DNA of 64,000 nt from Cymodocea nodosa (GCA_036874045.1 CM072340.1:21007001-21071000); one strand, 5' to 3'. Shown: positions 1 through 13,339, counted from the stretch's first letter. Translations and numbers: made by a program. Notes: a model not told the origin generated them from the letters alone.

Positions 1-600
1 CATGATTGAACAACCCTTCTTCTTCTTTTTTAAAATGAGAGTGTTTGTGTTTACATTCTGAAATCAAATCCAACATCGTACCAATATTGTTTTGAAATTA
101 TTCAATTAATTCTTGAATTAGTGATGTCATCGTTTGATAAAACGATAAATGAAATGAAGCAATTAAAATTTCCAAAGTTATAAATATTGTAAATTCAATA
201 TTCTTAATAATTCTTAGATAGACACTAATATTATTAATTATGGAATAGTATTTTATATTCAATGATACTTAATAATTTACTTTAAATTTCCAAAAAGGAA
301 GAATGTATTAATATTATCTCTTATTTTATCAATTCCAGCATTATAAAATAAAATATATAGAAAGCACATGATAGTGAGAAATGTGATTTAGTTAATCAAA
401 AATTATAATGTTTTAAATAATTATTTAATATAAGTTATTAAGAAAAACATTATTTTTTAATATAAAAATATAAACACTACTTTAAAATAGTCGGTTTGAT
501 TGATTGGTTTGAAGCAATTTCACCGATTCTTTGAGATCAACAACTCTTTACATAAAATGAGAGATTAAAAAAAAAAAGGACTTTCTCCAAAATAGCCCAC
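1..600. other. AT-rich intergenic DNA
   Basis: No gene is seen here. The stretch is strongly AT-rich with short A and T runs and no open frame that resembles a known protein. It lies upstream of the ribosomal protein gene and its last part probably belongs to the distal promoter. Confidence 0.6.
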
Positions 601-617
601 AATTGTCCAGCCACTCC

Positions 618-804
618 TGGGCCTCTTCAGAAGATGAATTCAGAAAACGATCCAAACCGGCCCATTACAGACTTGATGGCAAATCCGTAATTAACTCGTC
701 TCTAATCCTATTTTCTACATTCATAAAACCCTGGTGGTTAGCTCACCGATGTCGCCCCTATCACCCGCCGCTCCGGTTGCATTCCCTTCCCACCCAAACC
801 CTAA
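618..804 (+). promoter_or_regulatory. RPL26 promoter elements: two site II motifs and a telo-box
   Basis: TGGGCC is at 618-623 and its reverse form GGCCCA at 659-664, both site II elements. AAACCCTAA at 796-804 is a telo-box, and a partial AAACCCT occurs near 725-731. In plants the pairing of site II elements with a telo-box is typical of promoters of ribosomal protein genes and other growth-linked genes, where TCP-type factors act on site II. The telo-box lies about 35 bases before the start codon, so it may be in the transcript leader. The motifs are seen; their use is inferred from the family. Confidence 0.65.
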
Positions 805-837
805 TCTAAAATCTCCGCCTTCTCTATCTGGGCGACA

Positions 838-1302
838 ATGAAGTACAACCCGAGGGTTACCTCCTCCCGCCGCAAAAACCGAAAGGCTCACTTCACGGCG
901 CCGTCCAGCGTCCGCCGGATTCTCATGTCGGCGCCGCTGTCCTCCGACCTAAGCACGAAGTATAACGTGAGATCCATCCCCATCCGCAAGGACGACGAAG
1001 TGCAAGTGGCGCGCGGAACCTTCAAGGGTAGGGAAGGGAAGGTCATCCAAGTCTACCGTAAAAAGTGGGTTATTCACATCGAGAGGATCACGAGGGAGAA
1101 AGTCAATGGCTCCACCGTGAACGTAGGGGTCAACCCGTCCAAAGTGGTAGTGACCAAGCTTAAGATCGACAAGGACCGCAAGGCGCTTCTGGATCGGAAG
1201 GCCAAGGGACGGTCCGCCGATAAGGCCAAGGGGAAGTTCTCGGCTGAGGAGGTCGCGGCAGCGGCGGCGGCTGGTGGACCTTCGTTGCAGGAGGTGGATT
1301 AA
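838..1302 (+). CDS. RPL26: 60S ribosomal protein L26 (uL24)
   Basis: This encodes a large-subunit cytosolic ribosomal protein of 154 residues with no intron in the coding region. The N terminus [19 protein letters not shown] is the eukaryotic L26 signature, and the KOW motif follows (about residues 48-80: [18 protein letters not shown]). The C terminus is lysine-rich and ends in an alanine run and an acidic tail, slightly longer than the roughly 146 residues of Arabidopsis copies. uL24 binds 23S-like rRNA near the polypeptide exit tunnel. The ATG at 838 matches the family start exactly. The gene converges on the phosphatase gene downstream. The function is certain at family level. Confidence 0.97.
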   Translation: MKYNPRVTSSRRKNRKAHFTAPSSVRRILMSAPLSSDLSTKYNVRSIPIRKDDEVQVARGTFKGREGKVIQVYRKKWVIHIERITREKVNGSTVNVGVNPSKVVVTKLKIDKDRKALLDRKAKGRSADKAKGKFSAEEVAAAAAAGGPSLQEVD

Positions 1303-2284
1303 ATGATAGATGTGACAATGGCGACGATTCTCTAAGTCTTCATTATTGTTGGTATATGATTCTTAGTCTTAATTTTTCTTTCTTTTTTGATTTGGACAGT
1401 GTATGCAAGTGATCCATGGCATGGACATTTGGATTTTATTGTTGCAGTTTTTAGAATCCTCTGGATGTTTATTTTCTCTGTTTGAAGTTTTTAGATATGA
1501 ATCTATTGCTCTTATTTGACACTTCAAAAGTACTTTTGGCAATTAGATTGGTAATGTCTGTTTTATATTTCTTTGCTTTATGATGAATGAACACTTAACA
1601 CATCACCGATGAAGAACTTGTTGGCCAAGTGGTTTGAATCTGAAGCTTTAGCGATTGAAGTGTTTTTTTGGAAAATGTTGATTGAGGTTTGATTAGTGTG
1701 GTTATTCTAAAAAATAGTTGGATTAGTGTGGTTTGATGGAAATAATTGTGGGAGGAAAACATTCCAGTAGTGTAGTTCTTTATGACAATGACTCGCAAAC
1801 TAAATTGATTAGTATTTAAGTCTATGTATTGGAGTAACTGCATTGTGCGAGTTTTTGTTGAAATTGGTAAGAGCATGTCGATTCTAATATTGATGAGAGC
1901 ATGAAATCACAGACTTGTTCAAGCCAGATGGTGAGAATTGGCTAAACTGCATATTGTTTGATGTTTCTGTATCTAGGATGCATTTGGTAACTACGATTAC
2001 CTTACGCAGCTTCAACGTTTGCACGAGTTGATCTACAAAACAAAGCTGTACGCGTCCTTACCCTTTGCAAAAGAACCAATGAAACAATTCTCATTTAAAT
2101 ACCGTTGGTATTTAGGGCTTGGGATATTACATCGACGACAATTACAGAAGAGTGATATCATATTGTAAACTTGTCATTGTAACTAAGCTTGTCTAGAAAA
2201 ATTACAATACGTTTTCTTTTTTTCAATTTTTTTGCAGCAGCAACCAATGTATACACAACCAACATATACCACAACTCGGTTACA
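1303..2284. other. Intergenic region between convergent genes
   Basis: This holds the 3' untranslated region of the L26 gene and, from the other side, that of the phosphatase gene. No further gene is recognised. Small open frames here show no resemblance to known proteins. Confidence 0.6.
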
Positions 2285-5200
2285 TCATTCTTTTCTACCG
2301 AGTTCAACATCTAACATTCTTCTAGTGTCTGTTTCAACCTCGGTAATTTCTTCAGTTGAAACATGCACGGTCTGAGTCTCTGCCTGCCTTGCGTTCTGGT
2401 GATTTACAGTAACAGCCGGTTGAACATTGCGTTGTGAATCATGCAACACCCGAAAATAGGCATGAGGCCCCCAACCTACATCAATCAATAAGACCTAATT
2501 ATAACAATTCATTCTCCCCGAAGGAAAGACGCTGAAAACTAAATATGCGTAAGGGAAATTACATGTAACTGTCTGTTTTTCCTTTTTAGAAACTACAAAC
2601 TGAACCTAAGTGTCACATTCTTTAGCTTAAGGACAGTTTCTTGAGAAGTAGAAACAAGATTCATTGAAGGAGAGAGAACACGGATCTATCAGCAAGGCAG
2701 GGCAAGAAAACGGAAACAAAAAATATCACAGATAATTGGGGACCTTATAACCTACCAGCAGTATGGTACGGGATACAGTAGTGGCTCATTGATGGGTACA
2801 AGCACAATAGGAAAAAACATGGGTTTTCTAGCGAGTAATCTCATTTGAGTCGAATTGCAGGCTATATATATATGATAAACATTTTTTTTGCTAATACTTC
2901 CAAATTGTCAAGTCGAGACTGTCAATTGGGAGAAATTTGAGTCTCTGGGCAGCAACAGTCCATCAATCTGTGACCCATTTAGGAGTCAAGTTGCCAATTC
3001 TTCTCTGTGGAAAACACATTTCTTTTTTTCGCTAGTTTTTCAATTTTCTTTTCTCTGTAGACTGTCTAATGCCATCTCACATGCACGATATCTTTCATTT
3101 AATACTTTTACACGTTGGTGGTGGATGGATCATTTCCATCCCCTTCCCTTGACGGTAGTCAAAAACATTTTCATAGCTGTCCTTCACCACGAAGTTACAG
3201 TTTAATCTATGCAAATTTATAAATAGATGAAGGAATAAAAATGATATATAAATAAGATTTAAGAAGACACCTTCTGTACTGTTAGGCATTGGGAAGAATT
3301 GCAAATAGCAAAATGAGGCCACCACAAAACCTGGCAAAAACCATGGCTTTAAGATGTTAGAATGCCATCAGCTCATGGAGTAACTGGAGCAGTTATTTCA
3401 GGCAGAATTATATGAAATTGATCACGGTTAAACGTGTTCACCTAGTAAACCACCAGCAAATACATCTTGCCAATGATGCCAGTAGTCATCAACCCGTGAA
3501 ATAGCCACAAGAGCTGCAAGAAGTAATGGAGTACAAACAATGCAAAGCTTTGCAATATGACCTTCGCGATCAAAAGCTCTAATTTTTCCAGCCAAATACC
3601 ATGATGTAAATCCTAAACCCGCAAAAGACCCTGCATGTTGACGAATGGATCTCAAAAATGGCACATCTGGCTGATGGTGTTTTCTTACAAGAAAAAGCAC
3701 GTGACCACCGCAGCATCGGTAACAAATTGAAAAAATAATTCATCTAGTCTAACAAAAGCATTCCATACTATATAAAAGATGATTGAGAGTGACACAACTC
3801 CTGAAATATGATTGAATGTGATCAGATGTCAACATAAGAAGTTTCATGCTTTACAAAATGATGTAGCTTGCAAAGGTAGGATAATCATTCGGAACAAGCA
3901 AGAACAAACAGCTGCGGGATCATCATCTGGAAGATACATGAAAACTCATAAAATGTGACTAAACTAGCATTGGTTGAGGTATGCTCCGGTCAACATTGTG
4001 GATGCATCAGAAACCCATAGCTCAAAGCAAAGCAAAGCTGTCCAAAGCCCTAATGCCTAAGTATCCACCCCACAATCAAGCTATCTGAAGCTTGCTGACC
4101 GATTTGGAGGTCGACCCATTTCCTGAACAAAGGTAAGTCTACTTCCCGACTGAGGGACAACCCACCTCGTAACCAACCTATCATGAAGACAGCCTACCAT
4201 CCTATGATGCCTGTATAAAGGGTGGTCAACAAAACAAGTAAGTCCTGTCAAAAAGGAAAGTTCCAACAAAAGGAAGGTTGCCAATTAGTGACAGTCTATA
4301 CAGCTTCAACAATCAAAGGAATCCTAGCCGCCACTCTTAGGATTTTGGGCCACATAAGTAGGCCACTGCCAAGGTAACTCTCTCGAATCCTTGAAACCTG
4401 ATGAACCTACTCTTTTCTTCCATCTCTCTAATTTAAACAACAAAGGTTCATTAGTTTCCCCACACCATGTGTCAGTGCTTTCATGCTCTTTGTTCACACA
4501 ACATCTTTGCTACTCAAGAAGGCATGAGATAGCAATTGCTGGCAGGGGGAAGGTAGTGAGACAGATCTACTATAACACTCCTACAAGTGTGGCTGTAAGA
4601 CAGAATGAATAAGGAGTCTATCATTTTGGATAAAAGATGATAAAAAGGGGAACAAGGGCTAAAGAAAGTTAATAACGACATATTAGATTAATTTCATATA
4701 TTTTAAAATTTTCCAACAAAGAAAGCTTGTGATTAGGGACCCATTTATACATATTTCCTATCAAAAAATGAAATGACAGTAAATAGTAGAAATGAAGAGA
4801 AATAGAAATAACAAGACATAACAGAAAATATAAAGTTGTTTGTGTATCAAAGGAAATAATTGAAAAACGAAAAATAAGGTGTTTATGTATTGGTAAGAAA
4901 TGATAAGAAATACATTATTTAATAATTTTTAAAATATTAAATAATAAATTCACAAAAATTACTACCAACTTAAAACAAAAATGATAGGAAATTAAAAATT
5001 TAATAAATTTTTAAAAATTAAAAAAAAATTATATTTAAAAAACAATATTTTAAATATTATCATATATATTAACATTTCATTAAATACAGATGTAACATGT
5101 GAAATAATATGTTTGTAATTAATATTTTATTAACATATTATTAAGTTGCTAAATATGTTAATCTATTATTTATTGTTATAATGTTAACGTTATTATACTT

Positions 5201-7868
5201 TAATGTATTATAATCTAGCATCATTCTTCAACATTATTTTTTATTTTAATCTATTATAATTATAATATGTTATTATTTATTTAATATTATAATCATAATT
5301 CTTGATATTACATTAATGTTATTATTTATTTTAATATATTATAATTATAATGTGTTATTTATTATTATAATTATAATTACTATATTTTAATTTATTATAA
5401 TTATATATTATTTATTATATTACAATTCTGTATCATTTTCCGTCATTTTGGAATGGGTGAGGTGGAAAATGACAAGAAATGTTTTCTTTAATATAAAAGA
5501 AAATGACAAAAAATTATCTCTTATTTCTATTGGCACAAACACAAAAAATAGTAGAAAAACTTTTCTCATTATTTCACACTCGCACAAACCCCCTTAGTTG
5601 TTCATTTGTGATTAGAGGTACAATTGACTAATACTTTGATATAGTTATTAAAAAACACAAAATAAACATGCGTAACATAAGTTCAACAAGATACCATGTT
5701 GTCAATGCATATTAACAATTCTTATCATATTAAAATCAATATAATTATTAATAGTTTATGATTTATTATAAGGTTAATAATATTAATATTAAAATTTAAG
5801 CTATTCATCAAAACTTTAAATTAGACAATTTTCCATTAAGGGCTCGTTATGATATACTTTAATATTAAAGAAAGTATCCCATAGTTCCATCGTGTATAAT
5901 TTTTATGGTATATCAAGGCCTCCTTTGTGTTGCATCAAAATGTGTAGAAATTGAGGAAATAAAAAGCTAGAAAAGATAGGAATCAGAATATTAGGAAATA
6001 AAGGAAACAAAAAAATTAGAAAAGTAAAACTTGAAGTTATTTGTGTCACTATTAGAAAGTTAGGAATATTGTCTAATTTAAAGTTTTGATGAACTTAAAC
6101 TTTAATATTAATATTATTGACCTTATAATAAATCATAAACTATTAATAATCAAATTGATTTTAATATGATAAGAATCATATAAATAATAATGTAATTATT
6201 AACATTGATAATTATAATAATTAATAATAGCATACATATTTATAATTATAATGTATATACATAATGATAATTATATGTATATTTATATATATATTATAAT
6301 TATAATTATAATATGTTACTTTATAATTATAATTATAAATATTGACATATACTATATTACTATTTATATTACTTTATACAAATTATAAGTATTTATATCA
6401 TATAATATTTAAATACTATAATGATATTTATTATATATTAACATATACAAAAGAATCTTTGGTATTTCTCGACTTTCAAATCTCTAGTGATTTAAAAGTT
6501 GAAAATAGTTTTTCTTTTATACATTGAAATTTTGAGAATCTATTCCTTAACCTTCTCAAACAACACAATTTGCCAGGAATAGTAAGAAAACTTTCAAATT
6601 GAGATTCTTTTGTATATGTTAAATAATACAAAAAATTTATTAAATAAGTTCTCCTCACTAGTGAGCAGTGGCAACCCTCATAATGTTTATTGAAGCATGT
6701 GTTTAAAGACTTTCATTCATTGTTCAGTATTACTTTTCTAAATTTTTTTAATCCTATCATTTGATTTACTTTTGATTGCTATGTTCAGTGTTTGATGTAC
6801 TTCTCATTAATATTTATGACAATCATCAATTTTTAAATAAATAATAATAATGAATATAACTTAAATTCATCAGAAATTTTTATGCATAGTAGATTATACT
6901 ACAAACTTAACTAATTATACAAAAAAATTATTTTTAAAAAATAAAATGATTAAAAGAATTGGTACCACCAAAAATATTTTATCATCTCTAGATTTGTAAA
7001 GATTGTTCCCACCTCACGAAAAATCACACAATTTTTATTATAAACAATTCTGGTAATCATGACTAAGAAAAGTTGAAATTGTGCGTAGCTTACATGAAGA
7101 GTGCCCACTGGGAAAACTTTTATGCCCTTCTTTGATCACACTTTTTGCTCCAGTGCATATAACATTTCCAACACTATCAAAATTCTGGATAAACCCAAAA
7201 CACATAAGGTCCATGATATCAACCATTATCAATAATGGGCTAATTTTTAGTTTATAGGAGCAAACTTACAGTCTTTCCATCAGGAAAACAGCGCCAGAAA
7301 AAATCTGGCCGGGGTCTACCAACGGCATCTTTGATTGCATCAGTTATAACTCCAGTAACAAGGACAGAATATAGAAGGCCTACGTGAATTTGTCAGTCAG
7401 AGAAGCTACTTATTTAAAAACTAATTACTAAAAAACACCCGCACACAATCAGAATGAGAACAACTAACCTAGGATGGCATGGTGTAGATCATATATATCC
7501 CTCCTTTTATAGTAGATTCCAATTATAATAACGAAAGGGAGAAAAACAGCAATTAACTGTCAAAAAAAGCAGTATATTGTAATATTTTTCTTAGAAATAT
7601 GGCATATTGAAGTGAAAGAATCAAAATAATTTATAAATCAGAAAGAAAGGCATACAGGAACAGCCCAAAATGGGACAGTATTGCCCTTGAGTGGGTACTT
7701 GAGATCTGTCATGTCTTTTCCCACAAAGCGGTGAAATGGTTCTATGATATTCAATATGGCATCAATTATCACAAGAAGCAAAAAGATAAGCCAATCATGC
7801 ATATGGAATCTTGCCACTCTGACTCCATGAGATTTTAGTGTGTGCCGATCAACGTGGATATCTGGCAT
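2285..7868 (-). CDS. LPP2: Lipid phosphate phosphatase, PAP2 family (LPP2-like)
   Basis: Coding exons read on the minus strand: 7868-7656, 7556-7469, 7379-7270, 7184-7094, 3630-3442, 3330-3271, 2475-2285, giving 313 residues. The protein dephosphorylates phosphatidic acid and related lipid phosphates at membranes. All three catalytic motifs of the PAP2 superfamily are intact: K117-x6-RP (KDAVGRPRP), PSGH at 162-165, and SR212-x5-H219-x3-D223 ([12 protein letters not shown]). The start [10 protein letters not shown] and the following [10 protein letters not shown] match plant LPP2. Several hydrophobic segments fit a six-pass membrane enzyme. Intron 4 (3631-7093) is about 3.5 kb and contains inserted repeats. 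Upstream frames suggest a noncoding first exon near 9.9 kb. The symbol is by resemblance, not orthology testing. Confidence 0.93.
4736..5593. mobile_element. AT-rich Harbinger-like nonautonomous element (candidate) in LPP intron
   Basis: The right end reads GCACAAACCCCC followed by TTA (5594-5596), and the left end begins GGG directly after TTA (4733-4735). This gives a possible 3-bp TTA target duplication, as PIF/Harbinger elements make. The right end matches the terminal sequence GGGGGTTTGTGC of the clearer element at 22445-23824. The left end is poorly matched, so the boundary is uncertain. The interior is a long AT-rich array of ATTATAATTATAAT-like repeats. It lies in the long LPP intron. 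It has no coding capacity. Confidence 0.4.
5711..6185. repeat. Long inverted repeat (hairpin MITE) in LPP intron
   Basis: The arm at about 5711-5835 and the arm at about 6066-6185 are inverted copies of each other with only a few mismatches and small gaps over roughly 115 bases. Shared blocks include TTATCATATTAAAATCAAT and ATGATTTATTATAAGGT. The arms are separated by about 230 bases. A transcript of this intron would fold into a long hairpin. The structure is that of a foldback transposon or MITE. I see no clear target duplication. Confidence 0.7.
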
Positions 7869-8264
7869 ATTTTCGGTAAGCTGGAATACACAGTCTGAAC
7901 AGAGAAAACATATTTTCAACAGGTTGCACACAATTGATATTGTCAATAAAATTAACCAAGAAGCAATTATAATACGATGAGAAAATTAACTAATATTCAA
8001 TGAGATGGATCTAATCAGAAAGTCATCTGCAAACATAGATGCAAGCATGGCACGGTTATGTGCCAAATGATGAAGGTCAATTCATAAACATATTACCTTA
8101 TTACACAAACATGGACTTGTTCACATGCCAACCTATTTAAGTAGGTTGAATTGGCAACAGATCAGAGTATGATCTGATGTTCATGTTTCTAGTGCATGCT
8201 TTTAAAAACTTTGCAGAAACATCTCTACAAAAGTCTTAGAGGTGGATATAAGTCATTTCATACA

Positions 8265-8535
8265 TTAACAGAAGACAGAAAATGAAGAAGTTAGGATGCT
8301 GCATCTCTTCCTGAAGAGCTTACAGATTCCTTTTCACTTGAGATCTGTCTCTTCCTGAAGAGCTCACAGATTCCTTACCACTTGACTAATAAGCTGGCAT
8401 TAACGTAAGACAGAAAATGAAGAAGCTAGAGTGCTCCATCTATTTCTGAAGAGCTTACAGATTGCTTTTCACTTGAGGCTCCGTCTCTTCCTGAAAAGGT
8501 CACAGATTCCATTTCACTTGAGGACTGACAAGCTG
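8265..8535. repeat. Higher-order tandem repeat upstream of LPP coding start
   Basis: A block CTCTTCCTGAAGAGCTTACA recurs with small changes at about 8305, 8349, 8440 and 8485, each followed by GATTCC or GATTGC and then CACTTGA. The four copies form two larger units of about 135 bases, each starting with GACAGAAAATGAAGAAG (8271 and 8409). It lies in the probable 5'-UTR intron of the phosphatase gene. It is a local duplication, not a CRISPR array: there are no unique spacers. Confidence 0.75.
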
Positions 8536-9859
8536 TGATCATGCTTTCTTTGCCAAAATTGCTATTACTTATTTGCAAGGGCTCAAACAATGCTATTAGG
8601 CTGTTCCTTGTTGAAGATCAGGAATTGAAATGGAAGGCAGTACCATCCATAACTCCATAATTTGGTTTGAGCTCAACCACAACATCTCAACCCATAGCCT
8701 ATATAATAAGATACAGTTAAATGATAATGCTTTGTTCGGTGCTTTGCATGAAAAATAATTTGTATGAGTATTTGCAGTTCGGGGAAGAGATGGGCTTATA
8801 TGACTTATTCTTTGGTACTATTCTTTGGTTGAACGTTTGAAGGTCTGAGACACAGGGTTTGGTCATGGCCATTTTCTCCCGTCATGAGAGGAGTCAGAAA
8901 ACGGAAAATAATAGTGATGAAAGAATAGCAGACAATAATTTGCAGAAAAAGCAGACAACAAGTCTTTGTGTTTGATCAGAGATTTAAAAACATAAATTTC
9001 ATGCTATATTTTTGAAACAATTGACATGGTTGAGACACCTTCCACTTCCATTGGTAACCCTTACTGGTTAAAAAAGAATCTTCCATGGGAAGAAGACCTA
9101 TAGAACCTCCTCATAAAGGATACTCTGATCTGCAACACATGAAGCTAATGTGTCCAATTGTTTTCAACTTATTTGTACTTCTTTTCCATTAATCGACGAG
9201 GTGCAACTGTTCCGTGTGATACTGGCTCCAATATTCGTTCCACTGTTGAACCTCTTATCCCAAATGCATACCTTACCTTCCATGGTTGGAATGCCACAAC
9301 AAATAAAGTTAACAGAAAATGCATCGTTCTGGTTCTCCCTCCATCACCGCTCCATATTTTCCTTCTTAAGCTCTTTCTAATTGACTAAAGGTCAATAGAT
9401 ACTTGGAATTATAAGGCGACAATTGAGATAGACCATAGTCCTCTAACATCATCAGTCGCACAACAAATTGTTTTGATTAAGCATCTTTCCGGAACACATT
9501 GGTGCGAAGGAACCAATCTTCCAAAAACATACGCGTCCTCTAGAAACGGAAAACAGTAACCGCAAAAAACGTCCAAAGTTAAAGTTGCAGGAGAAAAAGA
9601 AAAAGAAATCTCACGGGGAAAAAAAAAAGACTAATCACGAAGAAAGAAGAACATCGAACCACACAAACAATCGAAGACAGCCTCCGCATTAACAAAAACG
9701 GCAATCTGAAGCAAAAGAAAAGAATCCAACCAAAGACAGCCTCCGTACAAAAAAATGAGGAATCAACGTTTAAGAAACGGCAACAGCAGGAAGACAGAGT
9801 AAAAAAAACGAAACCAGCGCAGTAACGTTTAGGAATGGGATAGCGGATACATGCTTTAC

Positions 9860-9990
9860 CTGACGAAGTACGAAACGATCGTTGTCGCGATTCAATGAGG
9901 AGAAGGAACGGAGTGGAAAGAGGCGGAAGGAGGAGAAAAAGAGAGAGACAGAGAGGGGGAGGGGCACGTCCTGGACACCAGAAGTTTTTG
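9860..9990 (-). other. Probable noncoding first exon of the LPP gene
   Basis: On the minus strand a strong donor, CGTCAG followed by GTAAAG, sits at 9860/9859. A fitting acceptor (TTCCAG or GTTCAG) lies a few bases before the LPP start codon at 7868. A leader exon here followed by an intron of about 1.97 kb would explain why the coding exon begins so close to an acceptor. The upstream end is not defined. This is inference from splice signals only. Confidence 0.4.
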
Positions 9991-10119
9991 TCAAAGGTGT
10001 TGGTTGCAGGGTTGGTTTTCGTCTTCAATATAGAAAAGAAAATTATCCACAGAACCCGTCGTCTGCGGTCGTCGGGTCGCGATGCGTCCAGCCGTCTCCG
10101 CGTGCGCTAGGGATCTGAC

Positions 10120-13100
10120 TAGGGAAAGTTCGGGTGGGTAGCACCTCAATCGTGACATTCGAATACGTGATTGACATTTATGTTATAATATTATAGCGCA
10201 CATTTGTAAAAATAAATAAATAAATATTGATCACGTCGATGTCTGTTTGTTTTGCGCGCATCATTGCTTGACCGTGGATCGAGAACGTAGACCTCGAGAA
10301 TCATCGTGTCATCGAAAATCGTAAAGAATCGTCTTGGTGATCTTCGACTAATGCACGAGTCGACCACGCGACGACGACCCAGGGAGGAATGTGTCTTTCG
10401 TTGATAAATGGCAAGCCGAGAACTAAATAGATAAGGAAGGCAAATAATGAAACGTTGCGCTTCATATTGATGCACCGAATCTGTTAGATTGCCCTGGACT
10501 GAAAATCGAATATGATGCATTAATTCGCCGACATATTCTCCAGTCCATCAGGTCGAAATTAACGTCGATAAAGACTTCAAATTTTGTTTTATTGTTATCT
10601 GTTGATCCGTCTCTACGTCGACCAATCTATGAGCTAGTTTGATTATATCGATAATGTTTTTGTCTAAATTTAAATCAATATTTTTTTTCTTCTAAGTTAA
10701 TAAAAGATTATCTGTGTTAAGTTGACCAACCGATCAGTTATACATGCCTTTTGATAAAAATAATAGACGTATCTCATACTTAATTATTGTACTAAGTCAT
10801 GGCAAGCTTTTCTCATAAATATTTAAAGCAACACCAGTTCCCAATTTCATTTAAAAAAAAACACACACACACACACAACCAAATCAAAATTAATCGATTA
10901 TATAAAAATGCAAATCCAGCATCTACCATACCCAGCGATGCATCATTCCAACCAAGAAATTAATTGTGAAAATGCCTTTTTTTTATAGCAACACTATAAC
11001 TTAATTTATTGGCTATTTGAGTCAGAACAACTTGCTACGATCGCCTGATTTGCCTTGGTATTTGAAGAGTTGAACTGCCGGCGGGGAAAAAAGGCTTCAT
11101 CCATGTGCAGTTGAGAAGAAGATCGATGCTTTGATCGTTGACTATTTGTATTTATCGTAGAGTTACGAGAAATGTCATTGTGGACCAGCTTAACAAGCAG
11201 AAGAATTCAACTTTCCATCTTATTTCCGATTATGACCAATTTTACGTTGAAAGAGGAGGAGGAGGAGGAGAGAAGGACGACTCAACTTTCCAACATATTT
11301 CTATTAGTTATTACTGTTACAAACTATTGAGTATAGGTCGATAATTTCATCAGTAGTATAGAATGTTCATGTGAGCTTGAAATGAAATAAACTTTCTCTC
11401 TTATTAAATCAATCTTTTAGGGTGATAGGAGGAGAACTTATTTCATTTTAAATCCATGTCAATATTTTATACTATCGATATGAAATTATTAGTCTAATGT
11501 TTAATAGCTTGTAACAAATTTTCCATACTTTCAAAATTGACGTCCCTATTTATGGACCACTTAGGCATTTGAGCATTACTTGGGCCTCAAAGTCACTTCT
11601 TTTAATGGGTTCGATTGGATTGTGTGCTTAACTTTGATACAACTTATTATAATTTAGAAGAATATATCTAAAGAGATTGACGTGATAAGAGGAAGTGTTC
11701 ATTACATTTTAAGTTCACATTAACATCCTATGGGTTCCATACCCGATAGTTTGTAATCACACCACAGAACCTGTAAGTTATGCAGAAATCAAGTCATCTA
11801 CCATTGATGTGAAAGAAAGTAAATTCAGGTAAGCAATTCGTGAAGATTCAAAGCATTGGTCACGGTTGACAAAAAAAATGATATAACGAGAGGGGAACAA
11901 GAATTGAATGTTATGTTTAATACCTTGTTGAATAATTACCAAAATTACATGTATTTAAATGCCACTATATATATATATGCATGGCTACAAGAAAAGAGGA
12001 GTAAAAGGAAACGAGATAGACATGGACAAGAATGGATGAATGGTGGTAATTCCTGAATTGAGAGAGAGAGAGGTTTCCTAGCTAGCTTTCTACGCGGAAG
12101 ACAAATGATGGAAATGGAAGGACGTCCAAGGTTGAAATAGGGAGATAACACTCAACATATAAATAAGTTACAATAGTTCTACATGTTTAAATGAAGAATG
12201 AAATTAATAAGTTTATATACGTTAATTTCCTTTAGTTATAATCATTTGCTTTTAAAACCTCACACTTTCTTTCTTTGTTTATTTTTCCTCTTTCTTTACT
12301 TTATACGCTAAGCCATCAACATCCACCTCTTATGTTTACAAATCACAACACTAGGATCAAGTTATCCACATTCTGACCACCACCTTCATCACCGTTTTAC
12401 TATATTTCGTCGCTAAATTAAGTTCATCAACGTCAGCACAGCCCATCCTTGTCGACGATTAAGTGCTTGCAGCTTGTCGTCGTTAACACTGTTGCTCCAG
12501 TCCATCTGTTGTCGTCTCAGCAAGCCTGCCGATGCTGAACTAACAGTTGTCATCGTCACTGTTCACACCAACATGCACTTTGTCGACGTCTTCGCCATGA
12601 AGCTCATCGACGTCGATATGGTAGTTCATCGTCATCAACAGTATCACTCTAACCTGACGTTGATGCTGTTGGTGCAGCTCATGATCGTCAACCAAGTTTA
12701 CCTTCATCTCCTTATTGCAAGTGAGGATGTTCCAGGCCAGGGCTTTATCCCATATAATTAGACGCACTTGACCTTTTATCCTTCAAAAGACATCTGTTGA
12801 CCTTGTCTTATATCAGATTCATTGATTCAGTTTTCTTTTATTCGTGAAGTATCCTAAAGGTTTTAAATCTTGATTAATTTCCATAGAGTTCGAACTCACA
12901 GAAAAGATGGTGAAAATTTTCTTAATTATATATTCTAGTGCATGATCTTGTCATTCATTCAGTTGTAGAATAGAATGTTTTGTCAGAAGTTATGCTTTAC
13001 GTGATCGATTAACAACTAAAGATTTCAGTCTCAGCCATGATTCAACAAAGGTACAGGTCCATGAGTGATTTATTTGCATGGGCATGATTAGCACAAAATA

Positions 13101-13330
13101 CGAACTCAAAATATGACCAATAAACTTGCATGTGAGTGGACAAATTAATATGCACATTTTATTGATCTTTGATTAGTACAAACATAAAATTTTCAAGTCA
13201 CACAAATGACCAATATGAGTGTAGGGCATTCATTTATGTTCATAAAAGCTTACACTTGGCATGCATTTGTATTCACAAAAGCACTTGAAAGTAGCCTTGA
13301 GTAAATATGTATGAATTGGTTATCAAGCCA
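10120..13330. other. Gene-poor intergenic DNA
   Basis: No gene is recognised. It contains a CA microsatellite near 10861-10880 and a run of GAGGAG near 11250-11270. There are also two diverged copies of a motif around CATTTTAAATCCATGTC and CATTTTAAGTTCACATT (about 11440 and 11706). A stretch at 12430-12700 is rich in GTCGACGTC-like words and gives open frames on both strands that resemble nothing known; I take it as degenerate repeat. Confidence 0.5.
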
Positions 13331-13339
13331 CCTCTCCAA

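Noticed and set aside
8265..8535. CRISPR-like spacing of short repeats
   Set aside because: The units are tandem duplications with related, not unique, intervening sequence, and the host is a plant nuclear genome.
9579..10118. Several overlapping frames, one of 149 codons on the minus strand
   Set aside because: Low-complexity GA/CT-rich DNA near a probable noncoding first exon; frames are open on both strands without a domain.
12474..12767. Overlapping plus and minus frames of 75-95 codons
   Set aside because: The sequence is made of GTCGACGTC-like degenerate repeats; the frames are shadows of each other and match no family.
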